A stretch of 7,421 nt of DNA from JAHFLF01 sp964560145 (GCA_964560145.1 CAZLKS010000037.1:1-7421), one strand, 5' to 3'; shown: positions 1 to 5,004, counted from the first letter of the stretch. The notes: a model not told the origin generated them from the letters alone. Numbers and translations are program-made.

Positions 1-1647
1 GTAAGTCGTGCACTGGCCGCCGTTGAAGGTGCCATTTTACTTGTTGATGCAACGCAAGGTGTGCAGGCGCAGACTTTGTATAACTACGAAATGGCACGCA
101 AGGCTGGACTCACTATCATTGGCGCTGTTAATAAAATTGATGTTGCAACGCCCGAGCAGGCGGAGGCTGCTCTGACAGAGATTAGTATTTTGCTTGGTAT
201 TGAGCCCGAAGAAATCCTTAAAGTTTCGGGAAAAACAGGCGAGGGCGTGCCGGCGCTGCTTGCGGCGGTCGTCGAGAGAATTCCAGCACCGAAAGAGGTG
301 ACTTTCGAGAAAACTGCTGCTCGAGGACTTATTTTTGACTCACAGTATGATGAACACCGTGGAGTCATCGCCTACATTCGCGTTTTTAGCGGTGAGTTTA
401 AGCTCAATACGACGTATCATATGGTTGCGACGGGTGGCGAGGTTCGTACAAAAGATATCGGATACCTCAAGCCGAAACTTGTTGCGGGTTCGGTTATTCG
501 CAATGGCGAAATTGGCTATATCGCAACAGGTATTAAGGATCCCGATTTAGTAAAAATTGGTGACACGATTTCCGACGTACGAGCAACGACAATTACTGAC
601 CAGCTCGAACTGGCACTACCGGGATATCGGGAACCGCGCCCAGTTGTGTTCGTTTCTTTTTATCCAGAGCACCCTGAGGATTATGATGAGTTTAAAAAGG
701 CGCTGGCAAAGTTGCGTCTTTCGGATTCTGCGATTCGATTTGAGCCAGATGCAAGCGAAGTTTTGGGCCGTGGATTTAAAGGAGGATTTTTGGGTAAGTT
801 GCATTTTGAAATTGCGGCAGAAAGACTTGACCGAGAATTTGATATTCCCGTCGTCAGTTCCTTCCCTTCGGTAGCATATAAGGTAAAGCTAAGTCCGCGG
901 ACGCTTGGGACGGCAAAGCAGAAGGAGCTTGAGCCTGTGTATGCTGAAACGGCTGGTGGTAAGCAGGGCGAGCGAGAAGAGGATACCTACTGGATTAAAA
1001 ATCCTAAAGACTTTCCTTCTGATGCACTTGTTGTCTATGAGCCGATGACTGCTATCGAAATCTTGACGCCGATGCAGTACCTAGGACCTATTTTGCAGCT
1101 CAAAGAGCTCTACCGATTCCGCGATATTACAACTGAAACAATTGGTGCATCGAACAGCGGGCGAATGGTGATTAAGGCGCGACTACCCCTCGCTGATTTG
1201 ATTTCTGATTTTGACGACAAATTGAAGAGCGTTTCTCAGGGATACGGTTCTTTGAGTTATGAAGTTGTTGATTATGAAAAAGGCGATGTCGATAAGCTGG
1301 AGTTTTTGGTTGCTGAGAATCTGGTGCCAGGGCTGACGCGAATTTTGCCTCGCGTAGAAATTGAGGCAGAGGCTCGAGCAACCTGTGCCAAGCTGAAGGA
1401 CTTGTTGCCGAAGCAGCAGTTTAAACAGGCGATTCAGGCACAGCATCGCGGTCGTGTAATTGCACGCGAGACTATCCCTGCAGAGGCGAAGGAACTTGGT
1501 AATTTTGGTAAAAATGGTGGTGACCGCACTCGTAAGATGAAGCTTTGGAAGAAACAGGCTCGCGGCAAGGAACGGCTCGAAGAACGAAGTACAAATACGG
1601 GTGTAAGAATTTCTGCTAGTGTTTTTAAGGAGCTGCTCAAAAAGTAG
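1..1647 (+). CDS. lepA: Elongation factor 4 (LepA), 5'-truncated by window edge
   Basis: This is a ribosome-associated translational GTPase, implicated in back-translocation and in 30S assembly. The frame is open from base 1 (VSRALAAVEGAILLVDA), so the gene starts upstream and the P-loop and DTPGH motifs are missing; 548 residues remain. Visible in order, numbered from base 1: the GTPase G4 motif NKID at 44-47, a G5-like SGKTGEG at 76-82, the EF-G-like domain II, the FVSFYP stretch, the GFLGKLHFEI block, and the LepA-specific C-terminal domain (GRVIARETI, then NGGDRTRKMKL and a basic tail). About 25 extra residues relative to E. coli LepA lie near 300-335 (KQKELEPVYAETAGGKQGEREEDT region split by GG). 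The usual YGGD reads NGGD, and the usual HRD-containing stretch is replaced by ILPRVEIEAEA. No terminator follows; pgpA starts 71 bases downstream. The identification is firm. The insertion and C-terminal changes fit Patescibacteria as I remember them. Confidence 0.97.
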   Translation, partial: VSRALAAVEGAILLVDATQGVQAQTLYNYEMARKAGLTIIGAVNKIDVATPEQAEAALTEISILLGIEPEEILKVSGKTGEGVPALLAAVVERIPAPKEVTFEKTAARGLIFDSQYDEHRGVIAYIRVFSGEFKLNTTYHMVATGGEVRTKDIGYLKPKLVAGSVIRNGEIGYIATGIKDPDLVKIGDTISDVRATTITDQLELALPGYREPRPVVFVSFYPEHPEDYDEFKKALAKLRLSDSAIRFEPDASEVLGRGFKGGFLGKLHFEIAAERLDREFDIPVVSSFPSVAYKVKLSPRTLGTAKQKELEPVYAETAGGKQGEREEDTYWIKNPKDFPSDALVVYEPMTAIEILTPMQYLGPILQLKELYRFRDITTETIGASNSGRMVIKARLPLADLISDFDDKLKSVSQGYGSLSYEVVDYEKGDVDKLEFLVAENLVPGLTRILPRVEIEAEARATCAKLKDLLPKQQFKQAIQAQHRGRVIARETIPAEAKELGNFGKNGGDRTRKMKLWKKQARGKERLEERSTNTGVRISASVFKELLKK

Positions 1648-1668
1648 CAGTGGGTTTTGCGTTGACCG

Positions 1669-1696
1669 TTGTCTTTTCTGGGTTTCGTGGCATAAT
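1669..1696 (+). promoter_or_regulatory. Possible promoter for pgpA
   Basis: TTGTCT (1669-1674), a 16-bp spacer, then CATAAT (1691-1696) preceded by TGG, an extended -10 arrangement. A start near 1703 would leave a very short leader beginning about at the Shine-Dalgarno. It lies in the 71-base gap after lepA, so pgpA may instead be read through from lepA. This is a moderate-quality match only. Confidence 0.35.
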
Positions 1697-1702
1697 ACCG
1701 CC

Positions 1703-1711
1703 AGGAAGGAG
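1703..1711 (+). promoter_or_regulatory. Strong Shine-Dalgarno that sets the pgpA start
   Basis: AGGAAGGAG ends 7 bases before the ATG at 1719. It decides between this start and an in-frame ATG at 1650, which has no such site and would add 23 residues of poor quality. It contrasts with murB, hpf and secA, which have no recognisable Shine-Dalgarno. Confidence 0.85.
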
Positions 1712-1718
1712 AATCTCA

Positions 1719-2294
1719 ATGAACAAGCGTCTGGCGTTCTTTATCGCTACGAGCTTCTACGCCGGTATCCTACCTGCGAAGTTCCTGGCGTTGCTACGAC
1801 CGCATAGCTCCAATCCTCGTCGCGGTATCGGCGGTGGTTTCATGGGGAGTTTGGTTGGGCTTCTCATCCAGCTCACCTTTGTCTTCATCAAAGTTCCGCA
1901 GGCCGGAGCCTGGCAGGCTATGCTGGTCGTCCTCAGTCTTTTTGTCGGACTCGCAGTAATCGAGCCGGCCGAGAGACTCATGTATGAGCTCTGGGGAGCA
2001 CGTCGTCGACACAGTGGTGAATGGACAACTTCGGACTATAACGCAACTTGCTGGGATGAGACGCACGGTCAGTTGATTGCGGGCTTGCCGGTTTTCTGTC
2101 TGATTCCCACGAATCAATTCTCCTGGCTCCTGCTTGCCTTCGTGCTGTTTCGTATCTTCGACATCGGGAAGCCTTGGCCAGTTCGTTGGGCTGAGCGAAG
2201 CTTGCACGGTGCCAAGGGCGTGATGTTCGACGACACGTTTGCGGGCATCTTGGCTGCAATCGGAACCCTGCTCTTTGCCGTGGTGCTCCGATGA
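1719..2294 (+). CDS. pgpA: Phosphatidylglycerophosphatase A
   Basis: This membrane phosphatase removes the phosphate from phosphatidylglycerophosphate to give phosphatidylglycerol. The protein has 191 residues, near the family's usual 160-180. Family motifs are clear: WDETHGQ at 112-118 (acidic pair Asp113-Glu114), IPTN at 129-132, FRIFDIGKPWPVRW at 144-157, and HGAKGVMFDDTFAG at 163-176 with the Asp171-Asp172 pair expected to bind Mg2+. Hydrophobic segments lie near 41-58, 66-82, 118-145 and 174-190. The N-terminal GTxGSL motif appears as GFMGSL (40-45), and about 35 residues precede it (RPHSSNPRRG). The ATG is chosen for its Shine-Dalgarno. The stop overlaps the ATG of the next small gene. 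Hand counts of sample lines give about 55% GC against about 46-48% in lepA and secA, so the gene may be an acquisition. The family call is firm; the origin is inference. Confidence 0.93.
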   Translation: MNKRLAFFIATSFYAGILPAKFLALLRPHSSNPRRGIGGGFMGSLVGLLIQLTFVFIKVPQAGAWQAMLVVLSLFVGLAVIEPAERLMYELWGARRRHSGEWTTSDYNATCWDETHGQLIAGLPVFCLIPTNQFSWLLLAFVLFRIFDIGKPWPVRWAERSLHGAKGVMFDDTFAGILAAIGTLLFAVVLR

Positions 2295-2446
2295 CCCCTA
2301 CTTATCGGTACAGTCTTGCGGACCTTGCTGAAAACGTGAGCCGCTGGATTGAACGGAACCCGAGGGCGAGCATCGCGATGATGGCTCTCGTGCTCATCAT
2401 CATTGCAATGTTCCTCCTGGCGGCATGGTGGGACCAGAAACGCTAA
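2291..2446 (+). CDS. Small single-pass membrane protein, translationally coupled to pgpA
   Basis: This 51-residue frame starts with the ATG of an ATGA overlap, so its start codon overlaps the pgpA TGA. The N-terminal half is polar and probably cytoplasmic (SLADLAENVSRWIERNPRA, residues 8-26). One hydrophobic segment follows at about 27-46 (SIAMMALVLIIIAMFLLAA), then a short tail, WWDQKR. It has no Shine-Dalgarno of its own, so translation would depend on ribosomes ending pgpA. Its composition is GC-rich like pgpA and unlike the flanking genes. A terminator 14 bases beyond the stop fits the end of a transcription unit. I recognise no family. The overlap and the clean transmembrane pattern support a real gene, perhaps a PgpA partner in the membrane, but that role is inferred only from position. 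Confidence 0.68.
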   Translation: MTPTYRYSLADLAENVSRWIERNPRASIAMMALVLIIIAMFLLAAWWDQKR

Positions 2447-2459
2447 ACGGCTCTCTTGG

Positions 2460-2488
2460 CTTCGGCCTGGGGAGCCGAAGTACTTTTA
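2460..2488 (+). terminator. Terminator of the pgpA unit
   Basis: A perfect 7-bp stem, CTTCGGC (2460-2466) with GCCGAAG (2474-2480), closes a 7-nt loop and is followed by TACTTTTAT. The T run is short, so strength is moderate. It separates the pgpA unit from the small-RNA promoter, whose -35 begins at 2505. Confidence 0.65.
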
Positions 2489-2504
2489 TCTCAGAAGTGG
2501 TAGA

Positions 2505-2532
2505 TTGACAAACTCATATTTTCGTGTATACT
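2505..2532 (+). promoter_or_regulatory. Strong promoter for the small RNA
   Basis: Consensus TTGACA (2505-2510), a 16-bp spacer, and TATACT (2527-2532). The predicted start is near 2539. There is no open frame of note downstream before a strong terminator, which is the reason to call a non-coding transcript. Confidence 0.75.
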
Positions 2533-2538
2533 AATTGC

Positions 2539-2631
2539 AGAATGAGTCGAAAAGCGAGACTACTTTAAACCTAGGCCTCGCTTGCGAATGCAACTTGTAC
2601 AAAGGCACCGACGAAAGTCGGTGTTTTTGTT
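2539..2631 (+). ncRNA. Candidate small regulatory RNA, about 95 nt
   Basis: This is a freestanding transcription unit: a consensus promoter at 2505-2532 and a strong terminator at 2606-2635, with no credible protein between them. The transcript would have three parts. The first is a hairpin with stem AAGCGAG (2552-2558) and CTCGCTT (2577-2583), with two more outer pairs possible (2548-2549 with 2585-2586). The second is an unpaired linker at about 2587-2603. The third is the terminator hairpin with a GAAA tetraloop. The linker carries AATGCAACTTGTA (2587-2599), the exact reverse complement of 2895-2907 in the loop of the murB leader. I recognise no Rfam family: it does not read as 6S, SRP RNA, tmRNA or RNase P RNA. 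Existence as a transcript is well supported by signals. The regulatory role is inference. Confidence 0.66.
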
Positions 2632-2635
2632 TTTT
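2606..2635 (+). terminator. Rho-independent terminator of the small RNA
   Basis: A perfect 7-bp stem, CACCGAC (2606-2612) and GTCGGTG (2617-2623), is closed by a GAAA tetraloop and followed by TTTTTGTTTTTT. This is the best terminator in the window. Confidence 0.9.
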
Positions 2636-2691
2636 CTGGATTTGCTCGAGCGCATTTTAGTGTTTGATACTGCGAGTGTCTCTCCCTGTTC

Positions 2692-2758
2692 GTCATTCTG
2701 AGTAAAACGAAGAAACTGGTGCCCCCTGAAACCAGTTCCTTCGCAGGCTCAGGATGAC
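2692..2758. repeat. Palindromic dispersed-type repeat, full copy
   Basis: An imperfect palindrome of 67 bases. Outer arms are GTCATTCTGAG (2692-2702) and CTCAGGATGAC (2748-2758). Inner pairs are CGAAG with CTTCG (2739-2743) and AACTGGT (2714-2720) with ACCAGTT (2731-2737), around a 10-base loop. The first 26 bases recur exactly at 2774-2799. The GTCATTCTGAG...CTCAGAATGAC type is a dispersed palindrome seen in many bacterial genomes, so this is probably a REP- or MITE-like unit and not a local regulator. Confidence 0.75.
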
Positions 2759-2769
2759 ACGGCTCCTCC

Positions 2770-2819
2770 CTCTGTCATTCTGAGTAAAACGAAGAAACTA
2801 TGCTGCTAGGATGACAGAG
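2770..2819. repeat. Shortened second copy of the palindromic repeat
   Basis: Arms CTCTGTCATTCT (2770-2781) and AGGATGACAGAG (2808-2819) pair over 12 positions with one G-U. It shares 26 identical bases with the full copy (2774-2799 against 2692-2717) but lacks most of the inner 3' half, as if by internal deletion. Its 3' arm supplies the -35 hexamer ATGACA of the murB promoter. Confidence 0.75.
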
Positions 2820-2839
2820 TGAAATAGCCTTGGTATACT
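2811..2839 (+). promoter_or_regulatory. murB promoter, extended -10
   Basis: ATGACA (2811-2816), a 17-bp spacer, and TATACT (2834-2839) preceded by TGG, an extended -10. The predicted start is near 2846, giving a leader of about 113 nt. The block GGTATACTGTACGCA (2832-2846) closely matches GGTATTATGTACGCA (5124-5138) before secA. Confidence 0.7.
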
Positions 2840-2845
2840 GTACGC

Positions 2846-2958
2846 AGAGTATTTGTTGGGTCAGAGGGATCATCGTTGACGTATACTCATTCAATACAAG
2901 TTGCATTTGAGTCGTATCCGATGGTCCCTCTGACCTCGCAAGATTTATTTCTTTTCTG
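2846..2958 (+). promoter_or_regulatory. Structured 5' leader of murB with a long hairpin
   Basis: Within the leader, GGTCAGAGGGATCATCG (2859-2875) pairs with CGATGGTCCCTCTGACC (2919-2935): 17 pairs with a single G-U. The stem continues after a 3x3 internal loop as ACG (2879-2881) plus ACTCA (2885-2889), with a TAT bulge, pairing with TGAGTCGT (2908-2915). The 18-nt apical loop (2890-2907) contains TACAAGTTGCATT, the exact complement of the upstream small RNA. The stem ends 23 bases before the murB ATG, and the stretch between is U-rich and lacks a Shine-Dalgarno. It is not a normal terminator, because no T run directly follows the stem. No known riboswitch or T-box signature is visible. The structure is direct from the sequence. 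Control of murB is inferred from position. Confidence 0.65.
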
Positions 2959-3897
2959 ATGAGTCTATTTACTAAGAACGTTATTCTTGCAGAGCATACG
3001 AACTATCGAATCGGTGGTCCGGCAAAGTATTTTTTTGAGCCGCGAACGGTTGAGGAACTGCGAGCTGGAATTGCAGAGGCGCGTTCATTGAACGAGAAGA
3101 TTTTTATTTTAGGTGGTGGTTATAATCTTTTGGTGAGTGACAAGGGATTTGATGGTGTCGTAATTAAGCCGATTATCCAGAATCTTTCCGTTGACGAACA
3201 TCTCGTTGTGTCAATCGGAGCCGGCGTGCATATTAAGGATTTTTTGGATTTCTGTATAGCAGAGAGGTTGTCAGGCTGGGAGTGGGCCGGTGGGCTGCCA
3301 AGTAGCGTTGGCGGGGCTGTTTGGGGTAATGCCGGTGCCTTTGGCGGTGAGACGAAAGATAGCGTAATTGATGTGCAGAGTCTTCGGCTTAGTGATGACG
3401 CTATCGTTACGCGCACAAATGTCGAGTGTTTATTTACCTATCGGTCAAGCATTTTCAAGACGAAGGCTACCAATGAGGTAATCGTGAGTGCACGAATTCA
3501 GATGCGTCGCGGTACACCAGAAACACTGCAGCAGCTCATTGAGGAGAAGAAAGAGTATCGTAAGAACAAACAGCCGCTCGAATATCCAAACTGCGGAAGT
3601 ATTTTCAAGAATACTCCCATCGAGAAGGTTCCGGCCGCAACGCTCGCTTTATTCAGAGATAAAATTAAGAGTGATCCACAGCCGGTCTTGCCGACAGCAG
3701 TTTTAACCGCCGCTGCAGGGCTTAAGGAATTTAGAATTGGCGGTGCAATGGTTTCTCCGAAGCATGCGAACTTCATCATTAACGTTGGCGACGCTACGGC
3801 GAGCGACGTTAAAGCAGTGATGCATCATGTTTATGAGGTTGTGAAGCAACGGTTTGGTGTCGAGCTTGAGCAAGAGGTAATCTTTGTTGGGGAGTAG
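2959..3897 (+). CDS. murB: UDP-N-acetylmuramate dehydrogenase (MurB)
   Basis: This FAD-dependent cytoplasmic enzyme reduces UDP-GlcNAc-enolpyruvate to UDP-MurNAc with NADPH, the second committed step of peptidoglycan precursor synthesis. At 312 residues it has the size of the shorter type II enzymes. The N-terminus HTNYRIGG (14-21) is typical. The FAD-binding domain carries GGGYNLLVSD (52-61) and GLPSSVGGAVWGNAGAFGGE (about 112-131). The catalytic set is visible: Arg162 in YRSSIFK, Ser214 in NCGSIFKN (the proton donor by homology) and Glu306 in LEQEV near the C-terminus. Tyr55 replaces the usual Ser of GGGSN. The ATG at 2959 is chosen because it gives the normal N-terminal length; no Shine-Dalgarno is present. 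It is preceded by the promoter and hairpin leader described above and followed, after 88 bases and no terminator, by hpf. Confidence 0.97.
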   Translation: MSLFTKNVILAEHTNYRIGGPAKYFFEPRTVEELRAGIAEARSLNEKIFILGGGYNLLVSDKGFDGVVIKPIIQNLSVDEHLVVSIGAGVHIKDFLDFCIAERLSGWEWAGGLPSSVGGAVWGNAGAFGGETKDSVIDVQSLRLSDDAIVTRTNVECLFTYRSSIFKTKATNEVIVSARIQMRRGTPETLQQLIEEKKEYRKNKQPLEYPNCGSIFKNTPIEKVPAATLALFRDKIKSDPQPVLPTAVLTAAAGLKEFRIGGAMVSPKHANFIINVGDATASDVKAVMHHVYEVVKQRFGVELEQEVIFVGE

Positions 3898-3923
3898 GTT
3901 CGTTTTTGGAAGTTTGGTATACT
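3895..3923 (+). promoter_or_regulatory. Possible extended -10 promoter for hpf
   Basis: TATACT (3918-3923) is preceded by TGG, giving the same TTGGTATACT block as the murB promoter. The -35 region (TAGGTT, 3895-3900) is poor and overlaps the murB stop. The predicted start near 3930 gives a leader of about 56 nt. hpf could also be read from murB. Confidence 0.5.
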
Positions 3924-3963
3924 AGTGAAAGAAAGCTAAGTAAGACTTGTAGTAAGTAGTAGC

Positions 3964-3982
3964 AGTAATTAATTAATTTACT
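3964..3982. repeat. AT-rich palindrome just before the hpf start
   Basis: AGTAA and TTACT flank a TTAATTAA core, so 18 of 19 bases are symmetric. It ends 3 bases before the hpf ATG. It could be an operator or a weak hairpin at the start site, or simply the A/T-rich, Shine-Dalgarno-free initiation region. Confidence 0.35.
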
Positions 3983-3985
3983 ATT

Positions 3986-4378
3986 ATGAATTTACAAATA
4001 AAAACGAAGGATTTGGATATGACGCCAGCACTGAAAGAGTGGATTGAAGAAAAGATAGGCAGCTTGGAGAAATTCATTACGAAATACGAGGAAAGTGGGG
4101 AGGTTCTTTGCGAAATTGAGGTTTCTCGCGCCAACAAGCATCATCTCAAAGGAGATGTCTTTTATGCCGAGGCTCAGATTCATCTGCCGGGGCGCAGGAT
4201 TCGTGCCTCTCATAAAGAGCCGGATGCTCGTGTTGCTCTCGACAAGGTTCGTGACACGCTACACCGCGAAATCTTGAAGTATAAGGAAGTCGGTAATCCG
4301 GCTAGTCGTGCTGTTCGTAGTTTTGCACGCATGGGTAAGGAAACTGCTCGCAAGCTGCTCTGGTGGCGCAACAAATAG
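3986..4378 (+). CDS. hpf: Ribosome hibernation-promoting factor (HPF/RaiA, S30AE family)
   Basis: These proteins bind the decoding region of the 30S subunit in slow growth and keep ribosomes inactive. The 130-residue protein consists of one S30AE domain: the beta strand NLQIKTKDLDMTPAL, the helix WIEEKIGSLEKFI, strands VLCEIEVSRANK and YAEAQIHLPG, then RASHKEPDARVALDKVRDTLHREILKYK. A basic tail of about 25 residues ends in LLWWRNK. It lacks the separate C-terminal dimerisation domain of long HPF, so it is a short form that would act more like HPF short or YfiA than like the long dimerising proteins. The start has no Shine-Dalgarno. Its position between murB and secA recalls the common hpf-secA order of other bacteria, here interrupted by a minus-strand gene and a gap. 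Short HPF and YfiA/RaiA cannot be separated from sequence alone. Confidence 0.93.
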   Translation: MNLQIKTKDLDMTPALKEWIEEKIGSLEKFITKYEESGEVLCEIEVSRANKHHLKGDVFYAEAQIHLPGRRIRASHKEPDARVALDKVRDTLHREILKYKEVGNPASRAVRSFARMGKETARKLLWWRNK

Positions 4379-4385
4379 CGCTCGC

Positions 4386-4485
4386 NNNNNNNNNNNNNNN
4401 NNNNNNNNNNNNNNNNNNNNNNNNNNNNNNNNNNNNNNNNNNNNNNNNNNNNNNNNNNNNNNNNNNNNNNNNNNNNNNNNNNNNN
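4386..4485. other. Assembly gap of exactly 100 Ns
   Basis: Bases 4386-4485 are all N. A run of exactly 100 is the customary placeholder for a gap of unknown size, so the true distance between hpf and the minus-strand gene is unknown, and any frame crossing the gap is artificial. Confidence 0.98.
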
Positions 4486-4991
4486 ATGGTGTACGTTCCC
4501 TCGCGCGAGCTCTTGTCGATTGTCGCGTAGATGGTTGCGTACAGCTTCATCCCTCCGCCGAATTGCCGACGGATGTAGCTCGGACGAGTGAAGAGGTGCG
4601 TATCGTTCGGTGACATCTGGGATTCGTATTCGGTCAGATCGAATTCCAGCCTGAGCTTGCGAAGCACTAGGCCAGTTTCCGGTTCTACCTTGATTGTCAG
4701 CGAACGAAGATCTACAGACGTCTCGGGGTCCGGGTTGGTTTCGATCAGGAACGAAGCGATTGGGACCTGTTCCTGGCCCTTGTGGGCGGTGCCGACTTCC
4801 AAGTCCTTGCCCTGGCTGACCGTCAACGCCGTGAGAGATGCTGTTTCCAGCTTCTTCTGAAGTCGGCCGATTTCGGCCATTATCTCCTGCGTGGTCATCG
4901 GCTTTTTGGTCTCGAGGTTGAGGGTGAAGATTGTCGCGGTCACAAGAAGGAGCGACAACATGCAAATCGCGGTCCAAGTGCGCGAGATCAT
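4486..4991 (-). CDS. Unrecognised membrane-anchored protein, C-terminus lost in the gap
   Basis: 168 residues are visible before the frame enters the N gap. The N-terminus has one positively charged residue (Arg4) and then a hydrophobic segment at about 6-26 (TAICMLSLLLVTATIFTLNL), a signal anchor or uncleaved signal peptide; no lipobox cysteine fits. Residues 33-52 (TTQEIMAEIGRLQKKLETAS) look like a short amphipathic helix or coiled coil. The rest alternates hydrophobic and polar residues (SLTIKVEPETGLVLRKLRLEFDL; FGGGMKLYATIYATIDK), suggesting a beta-rich extracytoplasmic domain. The start is supported by GGAGG 8 bases upstream. It is transcribed away from secA. Sample lines run about 60% GC, well above lepA, murB and secA, so it may be an acquired gene or from a different compositional class. 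I do not recognise a family and assign no function. Confidence 0.72.
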
Positions 4992-4999
4992 CGTGGGGG

Positions 5000-5004
5000 C
5001 CTCC
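5000..5004 (-). promoter_or_regulatory. Shine-Dalgarno of the minus-strand gene
   Basis: GGAGG read on the minus strand, 8 bases before the ATG at 4991. It supports this start and marks the gene as Shine-Dalgarno-led, unlike the adjacent secA and hpf. Confidence 0.75.

Larger units (their letters stand above)
2447..2958. other. Intergenic stretch of about 510 bases, RNA- and repeat-rich
   Basis: No protein gene is supported here. In order it holds a terminator, a promoter, a small-RNA gene with terminator, about 55 bases with nothing recognisable (2637-2691), two related palindromic repeats, a promoter, and the structured murB leader. Each is listed separately. Confidence 0.8.

Noticed and set aside
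1650..1718. Upstream in-frame ATG extending PgpA by 23 residues
   Set aside because: It has no Shine-Dalgarno and lies only 2 bases after the lepA stop; the extension would translate through the promoter-like and Shine-Dalgarno sequences. The ATG at 1719 is well placed.
1183..1719. 178-residue minus-strand open frame antisense to lepA
   Set aside because: It is a shadow of lepA codons. The product has no family signature and the plus-strand LepA motifs are continuous.
2591..2635. Resemblance of AACTTG...GGCACCGA...GTCGGTG to the 3' end of the Streptococcus pyogenes Cas9 tracrRNA
   Set aside because: The shared part is mostly a generic terminator stem. There is no cas gene, CRISPR array or repeat-antirepeat pairing in the window, and the complementary partner of this RNA is the murB leader.
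2859..2950. murB leader hairpin as an intrinsic terminator or T-box
   Set aside because: No T run directly follows the stem (TCGCAAGA intervenes), and no T-box sequence or alternative anti-terminator pairing is visible.
4210..4977. 255-residue minus-strand frame crossing the N gap, in a different frame from the gene starting at 4991
   Set aside because: It depends on the 100 Ns and on antisense hpf. Its product is polar low-complexity sequence, whereas the 4991 frame has a Shine-Dalgarno and a membrane anchor.
4486..4991. Lipoprotein assignment for the minus-strand protein
   Set aside because: The only cysteine in the hydrophobic region (residue 10) lies at its start and does not fit a lipobox.
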